This document shows positions 22,433 to 35,215 of a stretch of 64,000 bases of DNA, one piece after another. The translations under genes and the position numbers were made by a program. A model generated the notes under the pieces. It saw only the letters and a program-made list of their open reading frames with translations. It had not been told where the DNA came from and searched no databases. This stretch comes from Siphonodentalium dalli. Its lineage: Eukaryota; Mollusca; Scaphopoda; Gadilida; Siphonodentaliidae. Where the stretch lies: assembly GCA_032622095.1 (NCBI GenBank), contig CP136061.1:10371287-10435286 (forward strand), given 5' to 3'. The stretch's first letter is position 1; the number at the start of each line of letters is the position of its first letter.

Positions 22433-22826
22433 ATTTCTTCAGACCATACTCGCACCTTTAATTTGGTGTACATCCCGCATCGATAGGTGTAAGATAACCA
22501 ACGATATATCTGAATATGTGCACACGTTCGAAACCGGACAAACCCCTGAACAGATTCCCATCAAATATAGCATAGTACTACTGCAGAATCAATACCGCTG
22601 AGGTCTCACAAACAAGACCACACACACCGTCAATCGTCGTGACAAGTGAAATCCCCACAGCAGCGCGATACTATATTTGATGGCAATCTGTTCAAGGGTT
22701 TGTCCGATTGCGATGTGTGACTAGAGATAATGTGATAATGACTAAGAAATATATATCTTTGGTTGTCTTACACCTATCGATGTGGGAGATACACCAAATT
22801 AAAGGTGCGAGTATGGTCCAAAGAAC
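22433..22826. repeat. ~394-bp imperfect palindrome (long hairpin)
   Basis: The left arm (22,433-22,583) and right arm (about 22,661-22,826) are inverted copies. Examples are CATACTCGCACCTTTAATTT against AAATTAAAGGTGCGAGTATG, ATCGATAGGTGTAAGA against TCTTACACCTATCGAT, and CCGGACAAACCCCTGAACAG against CTGTTCAAGGGTTTGTCCG. The loop is roughly 75 bp. If transcribed it would form a long double-stranded hairpin. The simplest origin is a MITE; no target duplication was assigned. Confidence 0.85.
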
Positions 22827-24012
22827 TGGGTATATGGCATTATCTCATGGACAGGGGATATTGATAAGTTTTGATCGCAAGTGAGTCTATGCTCAATATA
22901 GGTCCGATATATACAAACCTTGTACTAAGGTATATACTCATGGCAGGTGACCAGGTGACCTGTGTTGATTGATATTAGATTAATAAATACCAACCTAACC
23001 TGTATTGTCCAGTGTGATATTTCAAACTGGTTTTTGTTTTTACCAAAACAACTTATTCTTCACCCACCATTATGTATAGTCACATACCTGGTACCTAATT
23101 CCCAACGCAATCAACGTTAAATCACTTTGTATTGTACCAAACGTATTTCTATAAACAAAGGCCGTTATGCGTATTTACTTTGTGACCCCATCCAGGTATA
23201 CTTCAATCATATACAGGTGTACTTATATAATATACAGGTATACGTTCGGAGATACGATATGTGCGTGTCAAGAAGTATATAGCTCTCAAATCTAAAGTGC
23301 TGATGAAATAAAGAAACACAAACAGCGTTTACAATGATAAGATCACAATGAAAAGCGCTCGACTTAGGCAAACTTTATCCTATAAACCACACAGTTTTTA
23401 CAAACGTGGAACTGGTTTCAACTTCATTATCTAAATTATATCACGTCCCGTATTACGCAGCATAATGTAGATTAGCGGTATGTCTAATTAGTTACAAGGG
23501 TCGTACAACAGAACTAATCTATGTGACCAGACGCATTCTATCGGAAGAACAAATCTTTTTTCGCGATTCTATTCTGACAGGCCACGCAAAATGGGTCTTT
23601 CGGACAAAGACTCAATTCATTATTATTAACAGAAGAAAATGAATTACAGAGCATTCTTTGTTGGACCACCCTTGAGCGATTGTTCACACCGGTACACACA
23701 TGTATACATCCATTATTATGAGAAAGCTAGATAGCCAATTTATTATTGTATATAGGGTACGTTCATACTGTATATAGGGTACGTTCATACTCTCAAGTTT
23801 GCATGGTTTGTTTAGCGGATACTTCGCCGATAATGGTGCCAGAATATGAACGGAAAATATGCATATAAAATAATTAGATAAGATAAAATTTATTGACAGA
23901 TACGCCCACTCGAGGCCGATGTCAAAACAGTTACATAAATAAACTGTGATTATAAGTAATGTAATATAAATATATGAATGTTCAGTTTGGTGACTCCCTC
24001 CGTTTATGTAGA
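22827..24012. other. Unassigned sequence, no gene seen
   Basis: Nondescript DNA. A 26-bp unit (GTATATAGGGTACGTTCATACT) is directly duplicated at about 23,746-23,793. Short open frames on both strands are unrecognised. Confidence 0.35.
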
Positions 24013-24134
24013 AAGAGTGGTCATCATCATTACATATATGCACCCGCAAACGTGTCATCATCATTACATGTGTGCACCCACAAACATGTCATCATCATTA
24101 CATATGTGCAACCACAAACATGTCATCATCATCA
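24013..24134 (+). repeat. Small outlier array of the 34-bp minisatellite
   Basis: About 3.5 copies of the unit ATGTCATCATCATTACATGT + GTGCACCCACAAAC, the same 34-bp family that fills 28.2-30.1 kb. It is followed by TCGTCGCATGAGAACCAAAT and GGTTCTATGTCC. That flank occurs in reverse complement at 28,165-28,205, next to the main cluster. Confidence 0.9.
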
Positions 24135-26147
24135 TCAAATCGTCGCATGAGAACCAAATGGTTCTATGTCCATTTTGGCGGGAAAATGAGTTATGGGTAT
24201 CATTGGAATCGGATGAGAATTTTCTATCGAATGAACCAAACATACTTTACCCTATATGCACCGTTCGTTCGTAAAACGCAGTGCATTTAGGCTCTATGTC
24301 CATGACGAACAAATTTGTCCGAGCAAAAAGGTTCTATCTCCTTAGCCAATGAAAATGACGATATACAAAAATTGACGAATGGCTGCTATGAAAAATATGC
24401 GATAATATACAATGATGTAAACAGGCATTTCTCACGATTTGTTCATATCACTTTCATTCTATATATGTTAATCTTAAGCAGATATGACCCTGCTACCAAT
24501 TTACATATTTTGCTACTCATTTCTTATCGTTTAACCCCGTACCGCGGCTTGTTTTAGTCGGTATATGGAGATAGAACCCTTTTGCCCTGAAATAATATGC
24601 AGCAAAAATCCATGCCACTGATAACGTTGCGGGAGATAGAACGTTCTTGCTCTGGCAATTCCTACCCTAGTTCGTCCTCCTCTCTTGAGAACCTTCTTAT
24701 TTCGATATATTTATTATTATATACATGTATATTATTTATGACTATATATTAAATTGAACTAATACAAAAATAGTATGGTTATCCGTATATATAGTGTACT
24801 TATATTCCCAAAGTTCATGCAAAGTCCCCAAGCACGCAAACATAGCCATGTATAGGGACGCCGGAATGTTTAGTTTATGGGGTTTTGGGTCAAGATTCCT
24901 GTTCGAATTTGCTAACATGAAAATAGTTATGGTTGTAACATATTTTGCGGGATATGCATTGTACACCCACATGACACGTGTACGTTCATATATAACATAT
25001 TAGGTTATAATCAGAAATGTTCAACCAGGCAGAAAAATGGGACCACTTCTATTTAAGCCTCATCGGATATTGCGTATGAAATAGAAACTCGTCTGATATT
25101 TAGAAGTTAAACATACTTATTCTGTTCAATATTGGTCAAATAGACGGCGAAAGATCTATTGGAGAAAGAACCTGAAAGGCGAGTTCTAGCCAAAATCGAA
25201 CGAAACGAAGTTTGTTTATCTCTATTGTAATTCATTCCATCAGAAAAAAAAGATAAAAACTATAAATGTGTCATTTAATTAACCAAATGTATGAAAAGTT
25301 GGATAGGAAATGCATTCAGGAAATTAGAGACAACCTATTTGTCACCCAGTTCACATGGAAAGGGGTCTCGGTTGTCTAACGTGTAATGTTTATGACTCCA
25401 AGCCAATAGACCTCTCTGCGCTGGAGGTACGACGCGTGACTCCCGTTCTTAGCGAATTTGGGACCAGCTCTTCCGAGGGAGCTGCTGGTCATGCACTCGC
25501 CCACGGTAGGTGGTTTGTCTGTGAAAATATCCCAGTAATTTCTCTTCTCTACGACCGCGATATAACCCTGACCGCCGAAATCGACAATAAAAACACAACA
25601 TAAATAATTGTTCACGTGGAATTACATGATTTGTCAACATATACACAATAAATATAGACTTTCTACAACAGTACACACCTGCATGTTGCCTTGCATGATT
25701 GTGTAGACAGTAGACGAGATATATAAGTCATATCATCCATTGGTAAGACCAAGTGCAACCAATGGTTATGCTCTTTCATGTTGCAAGAGGTTGTAGAAAT
25801 CCGACTCAATTAAGAAATAACCCGTGTGTGAGTTAGGTCTTTGCGGAGTTGAAGTTTATTGAGGTAAGCTTACCCTTGAACAGCAGAAGTCAGCAGACTC
25901 ATGATCTGCATCAAGTTCTAGCTACGGTTAAGACAAAAAAGCTGCCGGCGGAGAAGGTCAAGGACATACGAAGTATGATGCGATGGATGCCCGCAATCGA
26001 CAAGGAGTTATATGATGTAATTTTTTCACAAATAACTCTCTAAAATTGTAAAAGTACAGTAGCACAGTGATATTTGCATCTTTACTCTTTTCGAATGAGT
26101 GTTCCTGTAGAAATAACTTTTATCAAATGAACATGAAGACTTTAGCA
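24135..26147. other. Unassigned DNA with scattered GGTTCTATCTCC words
   Basis: The word family TTCTATGTCC/TTCTATCTCC recurs (about 24,160, 24,290, 24,332, and complements near 24,570 and 24,635) and again at 27,925-28,000, suggesting an old interspersed repeat. An open frame at 25,849-26,043 ends in KKLPAEKVKDIRSMMRWMP and looks peptide-like, but it has no recognised family and no clear gene context. No gene is called. Confidence 0.4.
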
Positions 26148-26361
26148 TGGTACACTTTAACAAACAATAACATAAGTGGGTCCAGAATCACACCACCCGA
26201 TAATATGAGATAAGATCAATGCTATTTATAGTCGGATATGTACAACGATATAAAACACACATTGTTGTACATGCATATCCGACTAAAAATATAATTAATC
26301 TTATCTCATCTGATGTTGTAATTTTGGACCCATTTATGTTATTGTTTGTTAAAGTGTACCA
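26148..26361. repeat. 214-bp palindrome
   Basis: Arms of about 100 bp (26,148-26,249 and 26,262-26,361) pair nearly throughout: TGGTACACTTTAACAAACAA against TTGTTTGTTAAAGTGTACCA at the outer ends, and TAGTCGGATATGTACAACG against GTTGTACATGCATATCCGACTA near a ~12-base loop. TIR-only MITE or hairpin-forming sequence. No coding content. Confidence 0.9.
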
Positions 26362-28204
26362 AGAGGGTAGACAAGATCTGAAAACTGAGTTATTCCAAGT
26401 GATTAAAATCTATGCCGCGAGTTTACACACCTGAGAGCCATTGTGACTTTAAGTTTAAAATATTATTATTATTATTATGATGTGGTGTTAGTTCGGGATT
26501 GCTAAGAACATATTATTTGCCGAATATCATGTAAATTGTTCATTGAAGTCAAGAAGTCATTGCATTTACTCTCATGTTTTGAGTTCTTTCCAAACTGGAC
26601 ACTTTTTCATTAAGATATTAACACAGATGTGTCTCAGAATATAAGTTTTCAATAATGTCTTCAATGTGTATATATTTTAATCATAGCCAAAATGTGCCAA
26701 CGTTAAAGTCCTTGTGTCCCTTTATGTCAGTTTTGCCATGTTTTAAATGTGTAACTTTAAAACCCAGTCAGGGTGTTTTAATTTGTGTCTGTTTCTGACG
26801 CGCATAATTTGCTGAAGTTTGCTTTATAAGATTTTTCGTTGCACGGTCTCACCCGAAGGAGGCGTGAGCAGCTGATCTCGTACCTTGACAACATATTACC
26901 AATTGAAATGGGTGTTATATCGGCCTCGTTTTTAAAAAGGAAATTAAATAGTATTATGCCGTTTGGCCGTTACCGAGTTAAAATAAAATAATCTTGTTCC
27001 CAGGTTTATTGAATGATTGTGTGGAATTAGAGCAGTGTACAACGAGTTAACTTTTTCAAGGTTCGAGTTGACTGCATGTAACACTTAAGTTAATTTTAAC
27101 AGTGTATGAAACACAATATTGTTTGATTTAAAAGAAAACGTTCTGTTATAACGATCGTTATTGTCTTATTCGATTCAACAATTTCCCTGCGTGAGAAGGA
27201 ATACCTTAATATAAGATATTTATTAACCACACAAGCACACGTCCACTGTGACAGACTCGTAAAGGCATCGTGTCCCGGAGATCATGCACCATTTTGCACA
27301 CACTGCCAAAAATTACTTTCTATGGAAATCAAGTGTTTTTCTGTGTCCATCATATTTAAGTTGTCTCATCCCAGTGAGGATGATAGGGTCCCACGTCGCG
27401 TGCGAGGGTTTCATATCCGACCGAGGGCGCGATTTGAGACCATGTCACCCCACTGTGCTGAGACAACGATGTTGTCAAATGATTGGTTTATCTAGATTTT
27501 TGTGGCGGAATCTGTACGGATTTCCGATCGTCAGTAACTTCGATCGTTTTACCGACATTTTAAAAGCTTTAAGAATTTTCGCCTGTTGTTAAGTTTTCGA
27601 CTATAAAATCCTCGTTTGATAAATATCGTGCGATTAACACTGACCGGATGTGTTCAGAATATTAGACTGTGTGTATTTTGGATTCGTGAGTGTCATTAGC
27701 TTGAATTAAAATATCATTCGAATACAACGGAGAAATTCTTTTTCCCGCATCTTCCTAGAAATCAACAATATATAATATGTGTGTAACAGACACGCTACAA
27801 CATACCTTGCAACGAACCTAAATTAATCGTAAGCAAATGCGAACCCGCAGTACTGACCACTTACAAGTACCTTTGTTGAACCCTTTAGTCCGCAGCAAAA
27901 TATGCAGTTCCGGTGAGCCATACCGTTCTATCTCAGAGTGCTTTTTAGCCCGGAGACAAAGTGGCAGTTTTGTGCATAAAAGTTCTATCTCCAAACACGT
28001 TTTCACGTTTTTCACGAAAACTCTTTGGTTTTAGGTATTAATATTTCACATGGAATCACGTTGTGATATATTGTAACCGTTTAACTCAACTACAACAACA
28101 TTACAGCTATTTAAGTTTGAAGAATCGGATCATAAATCTTCAACATCGATTTCCCACAAAACGTGCCAATGGGACATAGAACCCTTTGGTTCTCATGCGA
28201 CGAA
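26362..28204. other. Unassigned DNA, no gene seen
   Basis: Contains an ATT microsatellite (about 26,462-26,478) and nondescript sequence. Open frames of 65-102 codons (e.g. 27,284-27,592) match no family I know. The 28,150-28,205 section is the inverted counterpart of the 24,135-24,180 flank. Confidence 0.4.
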
Positions 28205-30077
28205 ATGCGTGAACCCACAAACGTCACATCACCATTACATGCGTGCACCCACAAACATGTCATCATCATTACATGCGTGCACCCACACACGTCTCATCAC
28301 CATTATATATGTGCACCCACAAACGTCTCATCACCATTACATGCATGCACCCACAAACATGTCATCACCATTACATGCGTGCACCCACAAACATCTCATC
28401 ATCATTACATGCGTGCACCCACAAACGTCACATCACCATTACATGCGTGAACCCACAAACGTCACATCACCATTACATGCGTGCACCCACAAACATGTCA
28501 TCATCATTACATGCGTGCACCCACACACGTCTCATCACCATTACATATGTGCACCCACAAACGTCTCATCACCATTACATGCATGCACCCACAAACATGT
28601 CATCACCATTACATGCGTGCACCCACAAACATCTCATCATCATTACATGCGTGCACCCACAAACGTCACATCACCATTACATGCGTGAACCCACAAACGT
28701 CACATCACCATTACATGCGTGCACCCACAAACATGTCATCATCATTACATGCGTGCACCCACACACGTCTCATCACCATTACATATGTGCACCCACAAAC
28801 GTCTCATCACCATTACATGCATGCACCCACAAACATGTCATCACCATTACATGCGTGCACCCACAAACATCTCATCATCATTACATGCGTGCACCCACAA
28901 ACATGCCATCATTACATGTGTGCACCCACAAACATCCCATCATCATCATTGCATGTGTGCACACACAAACATGTCATCGCCATTACATGCGTGCACCCAC
29001 AAACGTCTCATCATCATTACATGTGTGCACCCACATGTCATCACCAAATGCGTGCAACCAGAAACGTCTCATCGCCATTACATGCGTGCACCATCATTGC
29101 ATGCGTGCACCCACAAACATCTCATCACCATTACATGCGTGCACCCACAAATGTCTCATCACCATTACATGCGTGCAACCACAAACATCCCATCATCATC
29201 ATTGCATGTGTGCACACACAAACATGTCATCGCCATTACATGCGTGCACCCACAAACGTCTCATCATCATTACATGTGTGCACCCACACACGTCTCATCA
29301 TCATTACATGCGTGCACTCACAATCATGTCATCATCATTACACGCGTGCACCCACAAACGTCTCATCACCATTACATGCGTGCACCAACATACGTCTCAT
29401 CACCATCGCATGCGTGTACTCACAAACGTCTCATCACCATTACATGCGTGCACCCACAAACATCCCATCACCATTACATGCGTGCACCCACAAACGTCTC
29501 ATCACCATTACATGCGTGCACACATAAACGTCTCATCATCATTACATGCGTGCACACACAAACGTCTCATCGTCATTACATGTATGCACCCACAAACATG
29601 TCACCATCATTACATACGTGCACCCACAAACATCTCATCACCATTACATGCGTGCACCCACAAATGTCTCATCACCATTACATGCGTGCACCCACAAACA
29701 TGTCATCATCATTACATACGTGCACTCACAAACGTCTGATCACCATTACATGCGTGCACCCACAAACGTCTCATCATCATTACATTCGTGCACCCACAAA
29801 CGTCTCATCATCATTACATGCGTGCACCCACAAACGTCTCATCATCATTACATGCGTGCACCCACAAACATCTCATCACCATTACATGCGTGCACCCACA
29901 CAAACATCTCATCATCATTACATGCGTGCACCCACATACATCTCATCATAATTACATGCGTGCACCCACACAAACATCTCATCATCATTACATGCGTGCA
30001 CTCACAAACGTCTCATCATCATTACATATGTGCACCCACAAACATGTCATCATCATTACATATGTGCACCCACAAAC
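28205..30077 (+). repeat. 34-bp minisatellite, left (plus-oriented) half
   Basis: About 55 tandem units of 34 bp, typical wording CTCATCATCATTACATGCGT + GCACCCACAAACGT. Variants differ mainly at ACGT/ACAT, ATCATC/ATCACC and GCGTGC/GTGTGC. The left part has an exact 238-bp higher-order period (7 units): the same seven-unit block starts at 28,243, 28,481 and 28,719. Because 34 is not a multiple of three and the plus strand of the unit lacks stop words, all three frames stay open for hundreds of codons with a 34-residue protein period. I read these as repeat translations. Confidence 0.95.
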
Positions 30078-32240
30078 GTGATGGTGATGAGACGTTTGTG
30101 GGTGCATGCACGTAATGATGATGACATGTTTGTGGGTGCACACATGTGATGATGATGAGATGGTCGTGGGTGCACGCATTTGATGATGATGACATGTTTG
30201 TGGTTGCACATATGTAATGATGATGACATGTTTGTGGTTGCACATATGTAATGATGATGACATGTTTGTGGGTGCACATATGTAATGATGATGAGACGTT
30301 AGTGGGTGCACGCATGTAATGATGATGAGATGTATGTGGGTGCACGCATGTAATGATGATGATATGTTTGTGTGGGTGCACATATGTAATGATGATGACA
30401 TGTTTGTGGGTGCACGCATGTAATGGTGATGACACATCTACTGATGACGCATGTAATGATGATGACATGTTTGTTGGTATAAATACATGCATGTAATGAT
30501 GATGACATGTTTGTGGGTACATGTATGTAATGATAATGATAATATCCGACATGTTTGTGGGTATAAATACATGCATGTAATGATGATGACATGTTTGTGG
30601 GTACATGTATGTAATGATAATGATAATGTCCGACAAGTTTGTGGGTATAAATACATGCAGGTAATGATGATAACATGTCTGTTGGTATAAATACATGCAT
30701 GTAATGATGATGACATGTGTGCGGGTACATGTATGTAATGATAATGATAATATCCGACAAGTTTGTGGGTATATATACATGTGTGTAATGATGATGATAT
30801 GTTTGTGGGTATAAGTACATGCATGCAATGATGATGACATGTTTGTGGGTATAAATACATGCGTGTAATGATGATAACATGTTTGTGGGTATATATACAT
30901 GCGTGTAATGATGATAACATCTTTGTGGGTATAAATACATGCATGTAATGATGATAACATGTTTGTGGGTATATATACATGCGTGTAGTGATGATGACAT
31001 GTTTGTGGGTACATGTATGTAATGATAATGATAATATCCGACATGTTTTTGGGTATAAATACATGCATGTAATGATGATAACATGTTTGTGGGTATAAAT
31101 ACATGCATGTAATGATGATGACATGTTTGTGGGTACATGTATGTAATGATAATGATAATATCCGACATGTTTGTGGGTATAAATACATGCATGTAATGAT
31201 GATGACATGTTTGTGGGTATAAATACATGTATGTAATGATGATGACATGTTTGTGGGTACATGTATGTAATGATAATGATAATGTCCGACATGTTTGTGG
31301 GTATAAATACATGCATGTAATAATGATGACATGTTTGTGGGTATAAATACATGCGTGTAATGATAACATGTTTGTGGGTACATGTATGTAATGATAATGA
31401 TAATGTCCGACATGTTTGTGGGTATAAATACATGCATGTAATGATGATGATATGTTTGTGGGTATAAGTACATGTATGTAATGATGATGACATGTTTGTG
31501 GGTATAAATACATGCGTGTAATGATGATAACATGTTTGTGGGTATATATACATGCGTGTAATGATGATAACATGTTTGTGGGTATAAATACATGCATGTA
31601 ATGATGATAACATGTTTGTGGGTATAAATACATGCATGTAATGATAATAATATGTTTGTGGGTTCATGTATGTAATGATAATATCCGACATGTTTGTGGG
31701 TATATATACATGCATGTAATGATGATAACATGTTTGTGGGTATAAATACATGCATGTAATGATAATAATATGTTTGTGGGTACATGTATGTAATGATAAT
31801 ATCCGACATGTTTGTGGGTATATATACATGCGTGTAATGATGATAACATGTTTGTGGGTATAAATACATGCATGTAATGATGATGACATGTTTGTGGGTA
31901 CATGTATGTAATGATAATGATAATGTCCGACAAGTTTGTGGGTATATATACATGCATGTAATGATGATAACATGTTTGTGGGTATATTTACATGCATGTA
32001 ATGATGATGACATGTTTGTGGGTACATGTATGTAATGATAATGATAATGTCCGACAAGTTTGTGGGTATATATACATGCATGTAATGATGATAACATGTT
32101 TGTGGGTATAAATACATGCATGTAATGATAATAATATGTTTGTGGGTACATGTATGTAATGATAATATCCGACATGTTTGTGGGTATATATACATGCATG
32201 TAATGATGATAACATGTTTGTGGGTACACGTGTATAATGA
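30078..32240 (-). repeat. 34/40-bp minisatellite, right (minus-oriented) half
   Basis: Orientation flips at about 30,078, where CACCCACAAACGT and ACGTTTGTGGGTG face each other across a short GATGGTGATGAG centre. Up to about 30,430 the units are 34-bp inverted copies of the left half. From there to 32,240 a derived family takes over, with ~40-bp units containing ATGTTTGTGGGTATAAATAC alternating with longer units that add AATGATAATATCCGAC. Groups of these repeat as higher-order blocks of a few hundred bp. Minus-strand open frames of 735 and 607 codons are repeat translations. Confidence 0.95.
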
Positions 32241-33319
32241 TACAGATAATGTTCTTGGCATCGGTTCAGATTTTTATAGTAAAAGCCTATATATAAAACT
32301 CTTCAAACTTAAAGATTGTTTACACTTTACACAGTGATGTGAATAGCTGCACTCAGGCTATCACGCATAATGGAAATAAACGTATTCACCCGTCGCGCAT
32401 CCCCGCAGGTTATTGTTTTTAATACATTTTGTTTCAAAATTTGCATCACGCAGCGCCATAATTGAGGTAAATGATACGCAAATAACGCGATTTCATTTGC
32501 GGAATTACACCCCTTTGTATATCAGTGTTTAATTTAGAACTACTGAAGGACCGACTATTTACACTGTTACGCAGTTTGGTTTCGTTTATTGTAGTTTATC
32601 GTCATTTCAGCTGCTACTATGAATCGTACGTGACACGTAGTGGAGCAACAACACATGACGTGCCTCGAATTTGCTTTTAATCCTGACATAACGCTAATAA
32701 TATTTCATGTAACAGCATGCAATGACCAGTATTGTCATGGATTGTGCTAGCTTGTCTCGATTCTGGTCCGCAAAACCAACATATGACGTCATGAACCGTG
32801 CCATGACGTATTTGCTGATTTTAATTAAGCTAATTACCGAAATTGGTCTAAATGAAACTAATATGCCTAAATCACATGAGAAATCTTCGGAAGTTGCAAT
32901 GTGAAGTTGACAATTTTATTTTCGTCTCGTTGGCCCACTTCCGATTCCACAATTTAACAGTTCCCAGACAGTTACTAACCGGAAGTCACGTGTCAATTTA
33001 AAAAAAAAAACAAAAAAAAAACGTTCACGCCAACAGAAATTGGCTCACCAGAAAATATAAAACAAATTACATGGCGTCATCATTCACCTGCGCCTACGGT
33101 ATAAGCACCAACGCGCGATTTCGCGCGTTTGTGGTTGCCATGAAGTCATTATCACGGCGTTTGCAGTTTTACTTGTGGATGAAAGACCACGCAAACGGTT
33201 AATTTCACCGGACAAATCACTGAAATGCGCACAGAAACCACAATTCAACTCATTTCAATTTAACAGTAACTCCGGTCATCATAAAATACATTACAGAGAC
33301 AATACAAATGACACAATTG
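32241..33319. other. Unassigned sequence, no gene seen
   Basis: Nondescript DNA with an A-rich tract at 33,000-33,021. No supported open frame. Confidence 0.35.
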
Positions 33320-33415
33320 GCGCTCGTCGGGATTCGAACCGGCTTCCACACCACTGGATGGCTTATCTTGGCATAATACGCCACGAACCTTAACAAATCA
33401 GCCACCGGGGCGATG
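33320..33415 (-). ncRNA. tRNA-like / SINE fragment
   Basis: The minus strand contains GGTTCGAATCCCGAC, an exact-looking B box (33,328-33,342). About 60 bases upstream lies TGGCTGATTTGTTAAGG, an A-box-like word. It ends with GAGCGCC, but the 5' side does not offer a matching 7-bp acceptor stem, so this is probably a tRNA-derived SINE head or tRNA pseudogene. Confidence 0.45.
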
Positions 33416-33514
33416 CATGTCTGTAAGTTCCATAATGTTATCGTTTCATGTAGGGGTGTCATCAATGGTACGGTGTGGGCGGGTTAGGATGTGAGTTAGG
33501 GGGGCATGCACAAA

Positions 33515-33915
33515 TATTTAAAGACATATTATGTACTTGTTCGGGTGCGTGCAACTCATACGTTAGTATTCAGGCGCTATGTCAACTGGGGGAATGTAAC
33601 ATTCTACTAACATCGCCGAAAATTTGAAGCAAATCAACCGTTCCACCCCATAGAAACCATCATCAGAACTACACTCAATTGTAAATATTTACTTCTATAT
33701 TCGGGACGCAACTATCGGCGATAAAGTGATGAAAACAATTTCGCCATCGAGAGTCACGGCATTTAATTCATATATAAAAATGATGGTGTGTGTTGTCAAT
33801 TTGGATGTAATATTTGTAAAAAATTCTACTTTGAACAAGATTATTCTCCATTTCTATTTGAACACCATACAGGAGTGTTTCACATCACTTTAAGAACAAA
33901 TTGTACGCAGTAAGT
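33515..33915 (+). repeat. Inverted pair flanking the right arm, left member
   Basis: This ~400-bp segment is the reverse complement of 37,895-38,745, ignoring the 323-bp MITE inserted there. Matching wording includes CGGGACGCAACTATCGGCGA, ATTATTCTCCATTTCTATTTG and GAGTGTTTCACATCACTTTA. A plus-strand frame reads IRDATIGDK...MMVCVVN, also legible on the minus strand of the partner, so an ancestral coding piece is possible. No family recognised. Confidence 0.85.
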
Positions 33916-34741
33916 CCTGGAGGGGACCATATAAAGTTCGCGCCCCTATCGGGGATCGTAGCCCCTGTATCGGGGAATTCCCGAAGCCACCCATTTCTTT
34001 GAGTGTTATGTGATTGTGTTGCTTACGATCAAAAATCTATCACTGCACGTACATAGTCATTTCGGCCAATTTGGCCGGTTACTTCATGTGAGTTTTTCAT
34101 CTGACGTGTGTGTCGGAATAATGATGTGGAGGATTTATGTAAATGTTAGCCCAAACTACATTTCCAAGTAACGATGGTTTTGTTGTTTATTTTGAGGAAT
34201 AATACCGCGTCAGATGAATTCAGCCCAAATATGTTAACATTTGTCGTGTAAAACATTCGGCAGTAAGTTAGCGTTATTTAGTATTTGTGGATGTCCTTTA
34301 ACATGGGGAAAATAGACTACTGCGCTTGAACGAGCATGTGAATTGTCGTTTTTAATGTATAGCAACTTTATAATCAATAACAGAGGCATTCTCTGTCAAA
34401 TAAGGTCGCTCTATTTACGATACCAATTGGGGAACTTTAAAAATTAAATTACGCGTAAACTTAACCTGCTGGAAATAGAAAAGGTGTCGGAATCGGCGTA
34501 CTCGCCCCAGGGCTAACTCGCCCAATCGGCGCGTGCCAACTCGGAATAAAAGGCCAACTCGGATTAAAAGATGCATACGGGGTGTTATATGGCGTTTGGT
34601 CCGTTGTTTCTCAATGAATATTATTGAAATTTGGTGTATATGTCAGGGCTGGGACATGGAATACAACAACGTTAGAATTGTTTTTAAATTTACAAATTTG
34701 TTGATTTTATTCATTTTGTTTTCGTTCTGAAACACACTATA

Positions 34742-35215
34742 AAATGTATATAATATAATAACGAACACGAGACATACATAATTTATGAACTGTTAACAAA
34801 AGATATCAAATTCAATACATGACAAAGATGACTCAGTGGAGTTTATAAAGTGAACATAAAAACATTGAGGTAAGAATCTTTTTAAGGAATTCAACTTTAT
34901 TTGATGATAATAAACACATAAATTAAAATAACAAACATGAGACATACATGATTTATAAACTGTTAACAAAAGATATCAAACTCAATACATGACAAAGATG
35001 ACTCAGTGAAGTTTATAAAGTGAACATAAAAATATTAAGGTAAAAATCTTTTTAAGCATTACTAAACCGTTTAGCACAGTCCACTTCACTCATCCGATCA
35101 TCACTAAACTTCATATTTATCTTGATATTGATCTATCAGATGAGAGCTATCAAATATTTTTTTAATTTTATAGGAAAAAATGGTCGCCAGCGGCCATATT
35201 GCATTTACGTTATAT
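34742..35215. repeat. ~470-bp insertion in right arm with 170-bp tandem duplication
   Basis: Absent from the matching point of the left arm (near 21,725). Inside, GAGACATACAT...TTAACAAAAGATATCAAA and GACAAAGATGACTCAGTG occur twice, starting near 34,769 and 34,939. Confidence 0.75.

Noticed and set aside
25355-25615. Overlapping 82- and 79-codon frames on both strands
   Set aside because: They are mutually exclusive, unrecognised and in unremarkable sequence.
25849-26043. Possible exon ending in an RSMMRWMPAIDKELYDV-like peptide
   Set aside because: It is short, with no recognised domain and no convincing splice or neighbouring exons. Kept only as a note in the gap entry.
27380-27440. tRNA-like B box near GAGGGTTTCATATCCGACC
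   Set aside because: The word departs from the GGTTCGANTCC consensus and no A box sits at a suitable distance.
28205-30077. CRISPR-like 34-bp repeats
   Set aside because: Contiguous units with no unique spacers and gradual variant drift: a minisatellite.
30022-32229. 735-codon minus-strand open frame (His/Tyr-rich)
   Set aside because: It is the translation of the inverted 34/40-bp minisatellite. Overlapping frames give the same peptide shifted in phase, so openness reflects absence of stop words in the unit.
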